Positions 23,301 to 34,608 of a stretch of 64,000 bases of DNA are shown piece after piece. Location of the stretch: contig JAQSEB010000031.1 in NCBI GenBank assembly GCA_030063045.1, positions 62,001-126,000 of the forward strand, written 5' to 3'. The translations under genes and the position numbers were made by a program. Every line of letters starts with the position of its first letter. The stretch's first letter is position 1. This DNA comes from Pratylenchus scribneri (Eukaryota; Nematoda; Chromadorea; Rhabditida; Pratylenchidae). The notes beneath the pieces are model-generated. The model saw only the letters and a program-made list of their open reading frames with translations, made no database searches and was not told the DNA's origin.

Positions 23301-25797
23301 AGAATTGAACCATTTCGGTTGTTTATAATCCCCCCCCCTTTTTTTTCAAAGATTTAATAACACATTTTATGGGTGGTGATCTTTACCCCCAGGGCTCAAA
23401 AGTATGGGAATTATTATTAATTCAATTTACGAGTGCTGTGGTTTTTACCCCAAGGGCTAGAAGTGATTATGCTGCTGGTCTTTACCTTCAGGGTTCAAAA
23501 GTGGGGATTAAACACATTTTTTGGTACAGCTGCCGGTCGCCCTACCCTATGGACTCAAACGTTCAAAAGTATAGGGTTAAAAAACATTTCCCGTCATTTG
23601 GAATCGAACTTTCGTTTCTCTCATATTTCCCCCATAAAAAACCAGCAGCATACCAATGCGCCAAATATGTCATATGCACTTCCCAATCAGTTATCTTATA
23701 GTCATATCATAAAAAGAATAAAGGAATACTAAAAATTATTGATAAAAATCTCACGTATTTGAGAATTTAATTTTGAAATTCCAACTTTCCATATAATATG
23801 ATTATATTATAATTTCTAATTGCCAAAATTTCATCAAAATCACTCCAAAAAGGGTACCCAAATGGAGTTACCCCATATTTTTATTAATTAATAATTAATA
23901 TACTAGAAAATATAACAATTTTTGTTCTCTTACATGAATGAGGTGGTTGTATCGGCGAATACCCAAAATGCTGTTCGCCTAGGGTCAGGCGGCAATTCTG
24001 CTGTTTTCGAATCCAATTTAGTGAGCACGTCTCCATTTCGTCGATATTTACTGTTCAAATTCTCAAAGAATACGCCACTGGAGATGCCCGGAATAGCCGA
24101 CTGAAATTTATTTTAGATTTGCTCTATTTCTCTGCTAATTTTGCTACCTTTAGCCTGATTGCTGATGGGTCCTTTTGCAAAACTCGCTCAAAATATCGAT
24201 CACAATTTGAGATCACCGTTGGTTGGGCATATGAATAGACTCGCCCTCTGGATCGGGTTGGCCTAATTGTTGTGGTTGTTGTAGTCGTTGTGGATGCATT
24301 TGAATCAATGTTAGCCTCCTTGCTACTTGGATCAACGCAGAAAACGACTCGAAGCCCTTCAGCCGTGCAATTTGGCACAAAACCATGGATTCGTTGAAAT
24401 CCAGTCAAATCCACCGGGCGATTGCCGACTATGCAAAATCTTAAAGATAGAAATGATGTTAAATAAATATATATTTTTTTTAAAACGTACTGAAGTGATT
24501 CGGTCCCATCAAATTTGAGAAAAATGCCAACAAAAGTGCAGGCAATGCAGGCGATCACAATGAGTACGGCGGGCAATGCAAATTTGTTGACAATTTTGAC
24601 ACCAGCCAACACAATTAATCCAACCAAAATCAGCAGAATTGAGCCGAATAAGCGGAAATTGTGATACTGTAAAAATGGGGGTATTTGTTTTTTCCCACCC
24701 CCACACCTTACCATATCCTCGAAGATCTTTGCTTGAGGCATAATATAGATAAGGAATATTTCCACCGCTCCAATAATATACATTGACGCTGCTATTGTTG
24801 TGCCCAAATAAAACTGCAAAAAACATGAAAATTAATTAATGAACTTATAAGGTGAGATACTGACCAATACTCCGACTGCACCGCCCAATTCTGGACCCAA
24901 ATTTCTTGAGATCATATAATATGGACCACCGCCGGAGACAACCTTTTTAATAAAATTTTTATTTAAAATAATATTTCATGAAATATTCACCCCATTAGTG
25001 GCAATGGCCGAAAGGGAAATGGAGGTAAGGAATGTCTGGGCAAAAAGTAAAAAATTAAAAAAATATTTTTGATGTGATCCACTTACCACACTGCAGCAAA
25101 GAAGCACCACAAAAAAGGCCTCGAGAACGCCGGCAGTGCCGACAATCCATGGAAGACGGATGAAGAAGAGGACACCAAAAATGTTTTGTAAACATGGAAT
25201 GTAGACGCCCATGACCGTTCCAAGTTTGGCTGTTTGTTGTTTTCCTCCACCACTACGTTTCCCATTGTTGCCTCCTCCATTTGTTGGACCTTTCACTGTG
25301 GATTCGGCATCTTCATCAGCCGTTGGCAATATGGAATTGTAGAGGGAAAGGGAACGAAGCATTTGCCCAATGTGCTGTCTTTTTGCATTGTATTCATCCT
25401 AAAAAATATTTGTTAATGAAAAATATTTCTAAACAGTTTTTAAAGGAGATAAGCTAATTGATTGAGATTGAATATATATTAAAATGATGATTATTATATT
25501 TCCCCAATTTTCTTTCATTCCCACCTCATATAATGCCAAATTCAGATCATGGTGTGTGGTTTTCGTCATTTCTGCACATAAAGGCACATTTTCCGCCGGG
25601 ACAACGCCCCCATTGTGGGTCATTACAACATTGGACATATTGTTGTTGTTGTTTTGACCGCCTCCCGACGATTTCTTCGATATGCCAATCTCCAATGGGA
25701 CGGCTGAATAGGAAGAAGCATATTGATGATGAGAATGATTATTAGAATTGTGATTATTCAAATTCTGATGGTTATTTGCTGGTCGCCGAGGCGACAT
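20317..25797 (-). CDS. K-Cl cotransporter (SLC12A4-7/KCC type)
   Basis: This multi-exon minus-strand gene encodes a full SLC12 protein. After a His/Asn-rich N-terminus come [20 protein letters not shown] and [13 protein letters not shown] (TM1), [20 protein letters not shown] (TM3), and a large extracellular loop between TM5 and TM6 as in KCCs. Then [19 protein letters not shown], the C-terminal cytosolic block ([22 protein letters not shown]) and the diagnostic end [10 protein letters not shown] and [17 protein letters not shown]. KCCs export K+ and Cl- and set neuronal chloride and cell volume. ATG 25797 (MSPRRPANN) is the first after an in-frame TAA. Intron 23281-23925 carries degenerate repeats. 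Which KCC paralogue (kcc-1/2/3) is not determined. Confidence 0.95.
23365..23600. repeat. Diverged tandem repeats in a KCC intron
   Basis: Four degenerate copies, about 55-65 bp apart, share GGT(C/T)TTTACCcCAGGG(C/T)T followed by CAAAAGT. The copies lie near 23376, 23440, 23479 and 23530. They are preceded by a C9/T8 homopolymer run at 23330-23346. No coding function is apparent. Confidence 0.6.
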
Positions 25798-28700
25798 TCC
25801 CTTCTCAAACTTCTTCAACAATGATTCTTTTTATGGTTTTATTGTTGTCCATAAATTTTTTAATGACAAATTTTCTTTTAATCCTGGCAATTTTTCTATT
25901 TTTAGATTGTAATTGCGTTTTGAATTGAATTAAATTTTCGCGAAATTGGATTGACAATAAATGTGTAGGCATCATTAATATGCCATTGGGGTCGCATTTT
26001 GCCACTATTTTTTTGTCGCCAGCTGTGACGCAAAAAGTGCATAATAATTGCCTTTGGACATTTTTACATCCCACCTTACTTGGAATAATAATAACCAATG
26101 ATTCTCTAAATCCGTACCCAATCTTCCCAAAAGAATTTCCAATATAAATACCTTCAGAAAAATATTTTTGTTCAAAGTAATTTTGATTGGATATTGAACG
26201 TGAAGATATGGGGGGGGGGGGAGGGGTAGAGGAAGCAATGTGTGGTCAATGAAAGTAAATAATAATTATTTCTCCTTTGGCGGCCACCTAACGGGCACCC
26301 GTCATTTTTTTTCTGGATTCAAGTAATAGCAGAATGGACGAAGAAAAAGAAAGGAAAATGCGTGGAAAATCTTTGCCAACGGCAGTCTTCCAGAGAGGAG
26401 CTTTATAATTTTGAGGAATGGCCATTTTGGCCGGGAAAAGAGATGCATTCTTCCCCTAATCCTTTCAACATTTTGCATATTTCTTAAAGGAATTTAGCTG
26501 AAATGGATGAGTGAACAAAAATTTCATAGTTTGATTTTAAAAAAATGGGAAAACAGGTAAATTAAGGGAAAAATTTAAAATTAGGAATAAATAAATACAA
26601 AGAGAGCCGAGTAAATTGGGTCATAAAAATAAATAATAAGCCAGCCAATTTGATTGAATGGAAAAATAAAATTATGGAATTGGGAAGGCGAATAAAATAA
26701 ATTGATGGCCAAATGTGAAAAGATTTGAAATTGATAGCCAATTTTGACTAATAAATAATATAGGGTAGAGCAAAAAACAGCTGTTGTTAATTTGTTTTTC
26801 AAAGATTATTTTTCGGAATAAATGCAAATTGATTGAATACAAATTATGGGGGTCCATAGAATTTTGTCTATTAATAGACATAAATATTTTCTCTTTCCAA
26901 CATTTTTTGATATATGTTGAGAGTTTGGGCGTGGTCACATAAAATAATTGCAAGGAAAAGCGCGTCAAGTCGAAAGCTCAAAAAGTATTTTATTCTCACA
27001 TTTATGCGCCGTTTTTTTCACTGCAGGACAATGAATGGCAGAAATGGGAAAGTGGGCAGGAGGAAAAGCCTAATTAGGTTAGGGAATGCCGCCAAAAATG
27101 GTAGGGGGATGCGGCCGACTAACTTTTTGAACAAGTTGGTGGAGAGGAATGAAGATGACAATGAAAATGGAGGAGATTTAAAAAATGAATAGGATTGGGA
27201 GAATGTTTCGACCAAATCTAGAAATTGGAATGAAAAATTATTACCAAGATTAAGGGATAATAAGATATAGGTATAGTAAATTTCTTTAAAAAAGGAATGT
27301 ACAATGAAGTGGGGGGGGGGGTGGAAGAAGCCAAAACACAAAATTAAAATGAATGGTAATGGTATTCGAGGATTTTAATAAAGGAAAAGCTTTGATGGAT
27401 GGAATAAAAAGAGGGGGAAGAAGAAAGGCAATTTAGTGAATTGTTTTTGGTTGATTTAAGTGTTTGGTGCCACCATTTGGCATCCCAAAGGAATGTTATG
27501 GGAGAAAGAAGGAAGAATCCTTCTCCATTTGAACGGTTGGTGAAAAATTGGCACAAATAAGAATGAAGAAGAAGATATACAAAGGGAAAAAGGAAAAGGA
27601 AATATACATTTTTCCGGGTAGTTGGATTGTTCATTGTTACGTGTGGAAGGGGCCAATGGGAATTTTGGAAGAGGTGTTGGACGAGCCAAGAGCAGTTTGT
27701 TAAGCCAAAATTGGCCAACAAAACGCCGATAGGCGGATGGTGAGGGGGAGGGGAGAATGGTGTTGGATGTCATGTCATCGCAGTTTTTGCGTTAAAAATG
27801 AATGAATATGGGGGGGGGGGTGAGAATGTGGGCGAATGGAATGGGAAAAGGGTGAAATGACCAAATGTGGTTGCTGTTTTTGACACTTTTTATGGAATAT
27901 TAACAAATTTTAGATTTGATAAAGTCAAAAAAGAGGCAGCCCTTCTAAAAATGATGAGTTTTTACGGGTAAAGGCGAGAATGGGAATGTGAACATCCGCA
28001 GTAGATGCACCATATCCAGGATAAAAGTTGAATGGATGAAGAGGCGGGAATGGGCTGCCGAATGCGAATGGCAGAATAAATTCGTTAAATATGGCATTTT
28101 TGTGTGCCCTAAGGCCTGTCTTGTCCCTCCAAATTGGACGTGTTTTCAGTCAGCAATGGTTGAGTAGTGGGCCAAAACCCCTTAACAATCCCGAGGAGTA
28201 GGTCGTGAATAGAAAAATAGGGAAAAGGAGGAAGGAAGGAAGGGCATGGCCCAAGGGCCGAAAGCTTCCTGTCAAAAAGGAATTTGTCCAAAAAGATGGT
28301 TCCTTCATTTTTCCTTTGACTGCTCTTTTTGTGAACGGCATCAATGTGGGAATTACGGGGTAAAAAGGAGTTTTTTCGAATGAAGTGAGCGGAAACTAGG
28401 GAGAAATTACGGAGGAAATTGTGTACGCAAAAGGAAGGAAATGGGCAATTTGAAAGAATAGAAGAATTTGGGAAGGGCAAATTTGCGGAAATTGTGCCAA
28501 AAAAAACAGATGAATGATGGGCAATAAAGAACTTTAATGAAGTTGAAAAAAATCTTCGAAATTTTAAAAATTTTGCCTATCAATAATGTTAAAAAAAACT
28601 TAATCTGGAAATATTATATACTGAAAAAGTGGAAAAACCATTTTATTAAAAAAAATCAGATGAATGTTTAAATAAATACTAAAAATCCAATTAAAGACGG

Positions 28701-30664
28701 CAAAGAATAATCAAACAAAGTCCAAAAGCTATTCCCCATGGATCCCCAAATGAATTGAGAAGAAAAGGAGAGAAGATTTAATTGCCTTCCATTTAATTGG
28801 AATGTTCCATTTTTGGCATCTACTTGAAAAAAAAGAAATACAAATATTTGATTTCCTTCCGTTTCCGTCCAATTCCTTGAGCCAATAGAAGAGATTGGTG
28901 ATTTTGGTTCCGCCAGAAAATAAAACCCCCTGTGGAGTGCCACTAATCACTTTTTGGCATTTTGTTGGAAAATAAAGGAAAAGGGCTGACCTCTTCTTTG
29001 CCAGCTGATGAGAAAAGCAATGAAAAAAAGAAAGAATAACAGAAAGAAAGAAAATGAGATGAAGAAGATTGTCTTCTTCCTCTCTCGAACGAACAAAAAA
29101 ATGTTCTAGGGATAAGGAAAGAAAGCGGTGCGAAACCTTTGAGAAAGGGGGGGGGGATGGTGGGTTGGCTGGTGGCAGCAGCAGTTGTTCTCAAATGGGG
29201 TGGCAGAGGCCAAAGCAACTCTCTGGCTTAGGCCATCTTCCGCCCTAGTTATCCTTCCATCCATCCAGCCGACAGTGCGCCTTAATTCTGGATGGGAAAA
29301 GCGGATAAAAGGAGGGGAAAGGGGCCAAGGATACTTGGAGATGAACGTAAAAACGTGAAAATATTGTGGAGGGCCCAAAATGAATGAATGGATGGATTGG
29401 GTGAAGAAATGGAGAAAGAAAAAGAAGTAGCCTGAGGGCGAAACCCTCTTTTGGTTGGGGGAATGGGGGAATGGGCTGCTATGCCGTAGGGATAAGGGGA
29501 ATAAGCAAAGTCAATGAATTTTGCCATCCTCATTCCCTCGCCCGAGGCGATTATTTATTATCATAGAATTGAGGATTTAAATGTATGTAAATGAGATTAG
29601 ATGAGGATAATTAAGAGTTAAAATAAAGGTGGATATAAATTAATAAATTAATTAGAGAGAGAAGAAAAGGATGAGTTTGTAGGTGGGCCGAGGATTTAAT
29701 TGGGTTATTTCATCATTTTGCGCTTTATATTCTTTCAGTCCGTTTTAATCTCTCCTATAAATAGCATTTTTTGCTTTGCTCTCAGCTGTCGCCCTCCTAT
29801 TTCTTGCATTTGAGAAGGAAAAGTTAAAAAATTGGCTGGAGCCGTCTGGTGCGGCTAATAAGAGTGGCGCCATTTTCGAAGGGAAAAACAAGTGCCAAAA
29901 AAGAATTGGAAGTTCATTGGATTGGAATGAAATAGAACATATATAAATGAGGGGAACCAAGGAAAGACCCACATTTGCAAACTTCCCCACGTTCTTTTCC
30001 CAGTTTGGAAGGAGAATTCACGTAAATTCCACACATTCCAAAAATGATATTTTTAGTTGGCCAAGGAATGATGCGAAATTTGAGCTATTTCCTCGGATTT
30101 GACCTACTTTTTGGCCAATAACAATGTCGTAGAACTTATTTGAAGATTAATATTAGTAATAATAATATGTAATTATAGAATCCTGGAAATATTGAGTGAA
30201 GGAAAAATCCATAATTATTCATTATGTCCTTGACACCTTACTTAGGTGAAATTAAAAAATCTTTTCATTGGTATTCCCCAATTGGTTTTTAGTCCATAAT
30301 TGTTAGAATAGAAAGGAAGAGAATGTGTTCATTCCCTTATAGAAGGTACAAGTTAGCACGGTCATTCAAAATTGGATGCCGCAAAAATTGAAAATATACT
30401 TCAACAAAAGGTCAAAAGAAAAGAATAGGTTGAGGATGAGGAAAGCGAGAAGGGAATCTTGGGATGGAGGAATGGCGATAGGTCACAATATGAGGTGAGA
30501 GGTATCATCATAGAATATAGGAAGAATGGAGGAATGTACCAAAATTTTATTTCGCGCTGTTCCGAAAAGCTCAGTTGCCCCCTTTTTGCGGTGGAATTTG
30601 GATGAATTAAAAATTAGATTATGATGATATTGCATAGAATAGAAAGAAGATTTTGTCAGGAATT
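25798..30664. other. Gene-poor stretch (4.9 kb), purine-biased + strand, poly-G tracts
   Basis: No gene can be supported. The + strand is A/G-rich over most of 26.2-30.5 kb. G tracts of about 9-11 lie near 26211, 27311, 27808 and 29146. Overlapping open frames on the minus strand (for example 27344-27773 and 28109-28480) reflect this bias: they are Ser/Pro/Phe-rich and lack splice logic. This may be a 5' intron or UTR region of the KCC gene, or intergenic. Confidence 0.5.
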
Positions 30665-31361
30665 TTAAATGGCCAATTTTATAAATTCATTAAAATATGC
30701 GTGCCCACCTTTTTTCCCTGGCAAATTGTATTTCTGTTGCATTTTTGCCTCCTCCAAAGGAATCAATTCATCATTTTCATTTTCATCGTCTGCCAACATA
30801 GATATGGATGCCGGATCAATTGGTTGAGATTCGACGTCGAAAATTCGAATCTGAAAAATGCATTCGTAAAATGAGGCATTATTGCAGTGTTTTGAATAGA
30901 TATTGAGGGGAAAGGATGATGAAGTTACCACCAATATAACCGACAAACACAAAAACAATAAGGCCCAATAAGCCGGGTAGTCCCCAAAGGGCGGAGTTCT
31001 CGTCCCACTAATTGAGATCCTTTTGCCTATATAATTGGGATTTTATTTCCTCCCATCTGCCATTATGATGAAAAAATTCTTAAATTATATGGCTAATAAA
31101 TATGTATTGAAATGGAAAATGGTAATTTATCCTTTAATGCCGCTGACCTGAATGTCGGGTGTTCGCAGCAAAATTGTCTCACTGGCATCGCTATGGGATT
31201 GATAATTCTCATTGAAGTCGGCCGGTGTGCTCCCGCTTTCCCCAGAGGCTGGAGTTGTTTCCTTGCTGCCAGCTACGGATGAAACCTTTGAGAAAATTCA
31301 GTTTAATATGATAAAAAATTAAAATAAAATTGACCTGGAATCGAGTTGGGGTGGCCATCAT
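30665..31361 (-). CDS. Small single-pass membrane protein, unrecognised
   Basis: Exon 1 (start 31361) gives MMATPTRFQ. Exon 2 adds VSSVAGSKETTPASGES and SHSDASETILLRTPDIQ. Exon 3 gives WDENSALWGLPGLLGLIVFV followed by FVGYIG, one clear membrane span. Introns 1 and 2 agree in phase. The strong GTAACT donor after exon 3 is phase 1, which reads the last exon as a short basic tail SNFRRRISTN ending at 30816. The alternative frame of that exon is open to 30665 and encodes RIFDVESQPIDPASISMLAD then DENENDELIPLEEAK, containing an acidic di-leucine-type motif. Which frame is used is unresolved. I do not recognise the family. Confidence 0.55.
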
Positions 31362-33477
31362 TCATTCATTCATAGAAAATTTCAGTAGATTCAATTTTTG
31401 TAAATAATTGAAAGAAACTGTCTGGAATGTAAGAAATCAATACATTATAAAATTAAGGACGCAAGAAATGTGGTATCGCGTATCGGACATTGATAATAAA
31501 AACACATAAATGTGGTTAGTGGTTCTAATTCTAATAGGTAAAACTAACTACCTTTTTGCCTTATCATATATAAACAATCACAAAAATAGTAATTGAAAAA
31601 AAGAGATTTTTGGAGACTAATAAATTCTCCACCATTTTAATAAATCGGTTATTAAAAAATTAAATTGGGTATAGCATGGAATAAATTAAAAGCATAATCA
31701 CAAGGAAAAGGTATAAACGTTTACTGATTGGGGGCGCAATTAAGAATTAGCTTGGCATTGTTGATTGGAAACTAAATAGTGTGATAAATCGTGAAACGAT
31801 AAACAATAAAAGAAAAAGACAATTTATCCCAAATATTTATAGAACAGTAGCGTAAAAAATAGGTTTAACGCTTTAACTTTAATACTGGTTCTGGTTTTTT
31901 GGCCCATCAAATTTGCTCTCGGTCTCGACTCTCGATCCAAGAGAAAAGACCGAAACATTTTGGTCGTAGTCGCGTGAATTTTTATAGGATTCATGTTTTT
32001 TTTTCACGGAATGCGGAAATGTTGAAGTGGAAGGGAATAGAAGGAATGAAAAAATATTCGGATAAAATAAGAAATTTTCTCGGATTCTAAATCAAAAGAG
32101 AGTGGGTGCATCGAATAATTTGTTATTTCCTCCCTATTAACATATGATTTTTGAGGACGTATATGGTATGAATGATGGAAGGAACAGAAATTTGACCTTT
32201 TTGTACTCATCCAACATGCCTTTGTCCATGGAAAAAGGAGAAATAGAAAAGTAATAATTAGAATAGAGAGCAACAGGGTGCGCGATATGCCTCGACTTCA
32301 TAAAGCAATGCTGCGCCGATAATTAGCTCGGTTTTTATGGAATTGGATTCCTTGATTGTTGGAACATGGATGGATGGACTGGCGGAATATGGGGGTTGGT
32401 AAAATGTCATTGTAAAATATATTTTATGTACAGGATATCAAATTAGATATGGTCAATAAAGGGATTAAAAATAAAGGCTTTGAATAGGCATTTACATTTT
32501 TTGATTGAAAGATTAATTAGAGGGAAACCAAATTGGCCAAGATTTATTTGCACTCGCCATTTGCTTCTTGATGAGCCCCAACCAATGTGATCATGTGCAA
32601 AAATTAGCCAAATGGGCAAATCATGAAATAAATGGAAAGTGGAAGGAATTGAAATGAGTGAATTTTAGGGCCGAATAAAATAAATCAGCAAATCAAAAAG
32701 ACAAAAGGGAAAAAAGCGCTTGAAAATATTGAACTAGACAGAGGGACTCATCATATCAAAAAGCCAATGACGACGACATTTGCTATAAACTCACCTCCCA
32801 TAGTCCAAACAACAGCTTCCAGTGGTCCTATTCCCAGGCTTACTCTTCCTTCCCCCGTGCTCCAACCACTTCCTATGTAGCCCTTTAAGCCTAGGCCAAC
32901 CTCCTGCCTTTCCTCTCTCCACGGGCTCGCTTCCCACTATATTTATTGCCTGGGAATTATTCAATGGAATGGGAATGGGCCAAGGAAGCGCCTCATCAAC
33001 GGCGGAAAATGTCGAATTGAAATGTGAATTCATTTGAATGAATTGGTGGGTGAATGTGTTGAAGATGCTAGGGAAATTGGAATATGACCCCAAAAAATAG
33101 TCCTTTGGCCCTGCACTGGATGAGTGAGAATTTTTTGGCTCTAATTTTCAATTCAATCACCCATCCTTCAAAGCAAACAAATAAAAAAAAAAAGACAAAA
33201 AAAGGAGCAAAATTGATGAGAAAGATGAATTGTGGACATTTGAAATGAATTTTTGGCCAAGGAATAGATTTATTAGGGCATTCTCTTAATATTCATTGCT
33301 TAAACACTTTTGCCAAATTGTTTTAATCATTGGATAGTTGGAAATATTAGAAATAAATTAAGATAATTGTGCCTTGTTTAAGGGATTCGAAATTCGATCC
33401 TTAAATTCTCATTTTTCCCTCTACAATTTTATAATTTACAAATTAATATTATATCAATAAAAAGAGTATTTTCTCCT
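31362..33477. other. Intergenic stretch with one candidate exon
   Basis: Mostly AT-rich non-coding sequence. The only coding-like segment is a minus-strand open frame from 33033 (ATG, MNSHFNSTFSAVDEALPWPI) down to 32795, where CTATGGGAG meets a consensus GTGAGT donor. No partner exon could be assigned, so no gene is called. Confidence 0.35.
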
Positions 33478-33747
33478 CTATCAAAGCATACCAAGATCAT
33501 CAAAATTGGTTCATTCAATGATGAGTTATGAGCTTTCAAAAAACAAGAACATTTTCATTGAAGATTCCCCAAAGAAAGGATTAGTTGGGTTAAACAATGC
33601 CTTAGGGTATGTCAAATGGCCACCACACGTTGATTAAAAGGAATGAAGAGGATAGCAATTAGCAAGAGAGAGCGCTCTTCGTCGGTCAGCGGTCAACAAC
33701 CAATGAGAATGCCTCAAGGGCACATTCTTGTGGTCCTCTGTTCTCCC

Positions 33748-34030
33748 TTCCCTTCCTTCCCTTCGGTCAGCGGTCAGCCTCTTCCCTTCCTTCCCTTCGG
33801 TCAGCGGTCAGCCTCTTCCCTTCCTTCCCTTCGGTCAGCGGTCAGCCTCTTCCCTTCCTTCCCTTCGGTCAGCTCTTCCCTACCTTCCCTTCGGTCAGCG
33901 GTCAGCCTCTTCCCTTCCTTCCCTTCGGTCAGCGGTCAGCCTCTTCCCTTCCTTCCCTTCGGTCAGCGGTCAGCCTCTTCCCTTCCTTCCCTTCGGTCAG
34001 CGGTCAGCCTTTTCCCTTCCTTCCCTTCAG
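33748..34030. repeat. 34-bp tandem array (about eight units)
   Basis: The unit CTTCCCTTCCTTCCCTTCGG followed by TCAGCGGTCAGCCT repeats with near identity; one unit near 33870 is shortened and one later unit has CTTTTCCC. Because 34 is not a multiple of 3, two + frames stay open and rotate through the same peptides. This explains the long spurious ORFs here. Confidence 0.92.
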
Positions 34031-34039
34031 TCAAGCTTT

Positions 34040-34608
34040 GTTCACAATGGTCGTGCTCGTGTTCGTGTTAATGTTCGTGTTAGGCTAAAATCAATGTTTT
34101 TGTTGTGAACGCCCACAAAAAAGCATGAACTCGCCGAGTGCATGCACAAAAAATCAGAGTTAATGCTATAGCATGAACTCGAGCACGAACAAAATATCTA
34201 CGGGATTTCACAATGGGAAAAAAATGACTTCATGTTCGTGTCAATGTTAGAGTGCGAGTTCATGCACATGGGGTGTTCACAATGATTAATGCTTGAGTCA
34301 ATGCTTGTGTTCGTGCTATAGCATTAACTCGAAAAGAAGGGAGAGCCAAAAAATCAAATCAATTTGATTTTTGTTCGTGCACTTCGTGTTCGTGTTCATG
34401 CACATCCTCATGTTTCCATTGTGAAATAGATTAGAGATTACTCGCAATTTTCGTTTCACACGAACACGAACATGAACATTCACTCGAGCATGAACACGGA
34501 CACTCTCAGTGTGAAATGGTTGTGCATGAAGTCGAAGCATGAAGCACTCACTCACACACGAACACGAACATTCGCACGAACACGAACACGAGCACGACCA
34601 TTGTGAAC
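34040..34608. mobile_element. Nested palindromic element with perfect 30-bp inverted ends and GTGTTC-type repeats
   Basis: The left end GTTCACAATGGTCGTGCTCG (continuing 10 more bases) is the exact reverse complement of the right end. TTT and AAA flank it symmetrically. The interior is crowded with GTTCGTG, CATGAAC and ACGAAC motifs in both orientations, a hallmark of MITEs with subterminal repeats (foldback type). It has no coding capacity. Confidence 0.8.

Noticed and set aside
23560..23640. T-loop-like AGTTCGATTCC on the minus strand, possible tRNA
   Set aside because: No acceptor, D or anticodon stems can be drawn around it.
25805..26098. 97-residue minus open frame just upstream of the KCC start
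   Set aside because: Not in frame with KCC, an in-frame stop separates them, and it has no recognised motif.
27344..28480. Long minus-strand open frames in the purine-biased desert
   Set aside because: Low-complexity Ser/Pro/Phe composition caused by strand bias; overlapping frames are equally open; no domain or splice support.
33643..34108. Two long overlapping + open frames rich in Ser/Leu/Pro/Phe
   Set aside because: They are translations of the 34-bp satellite; the unit length keeps frames rotating through the same peptides, and there are no splice or start signals.
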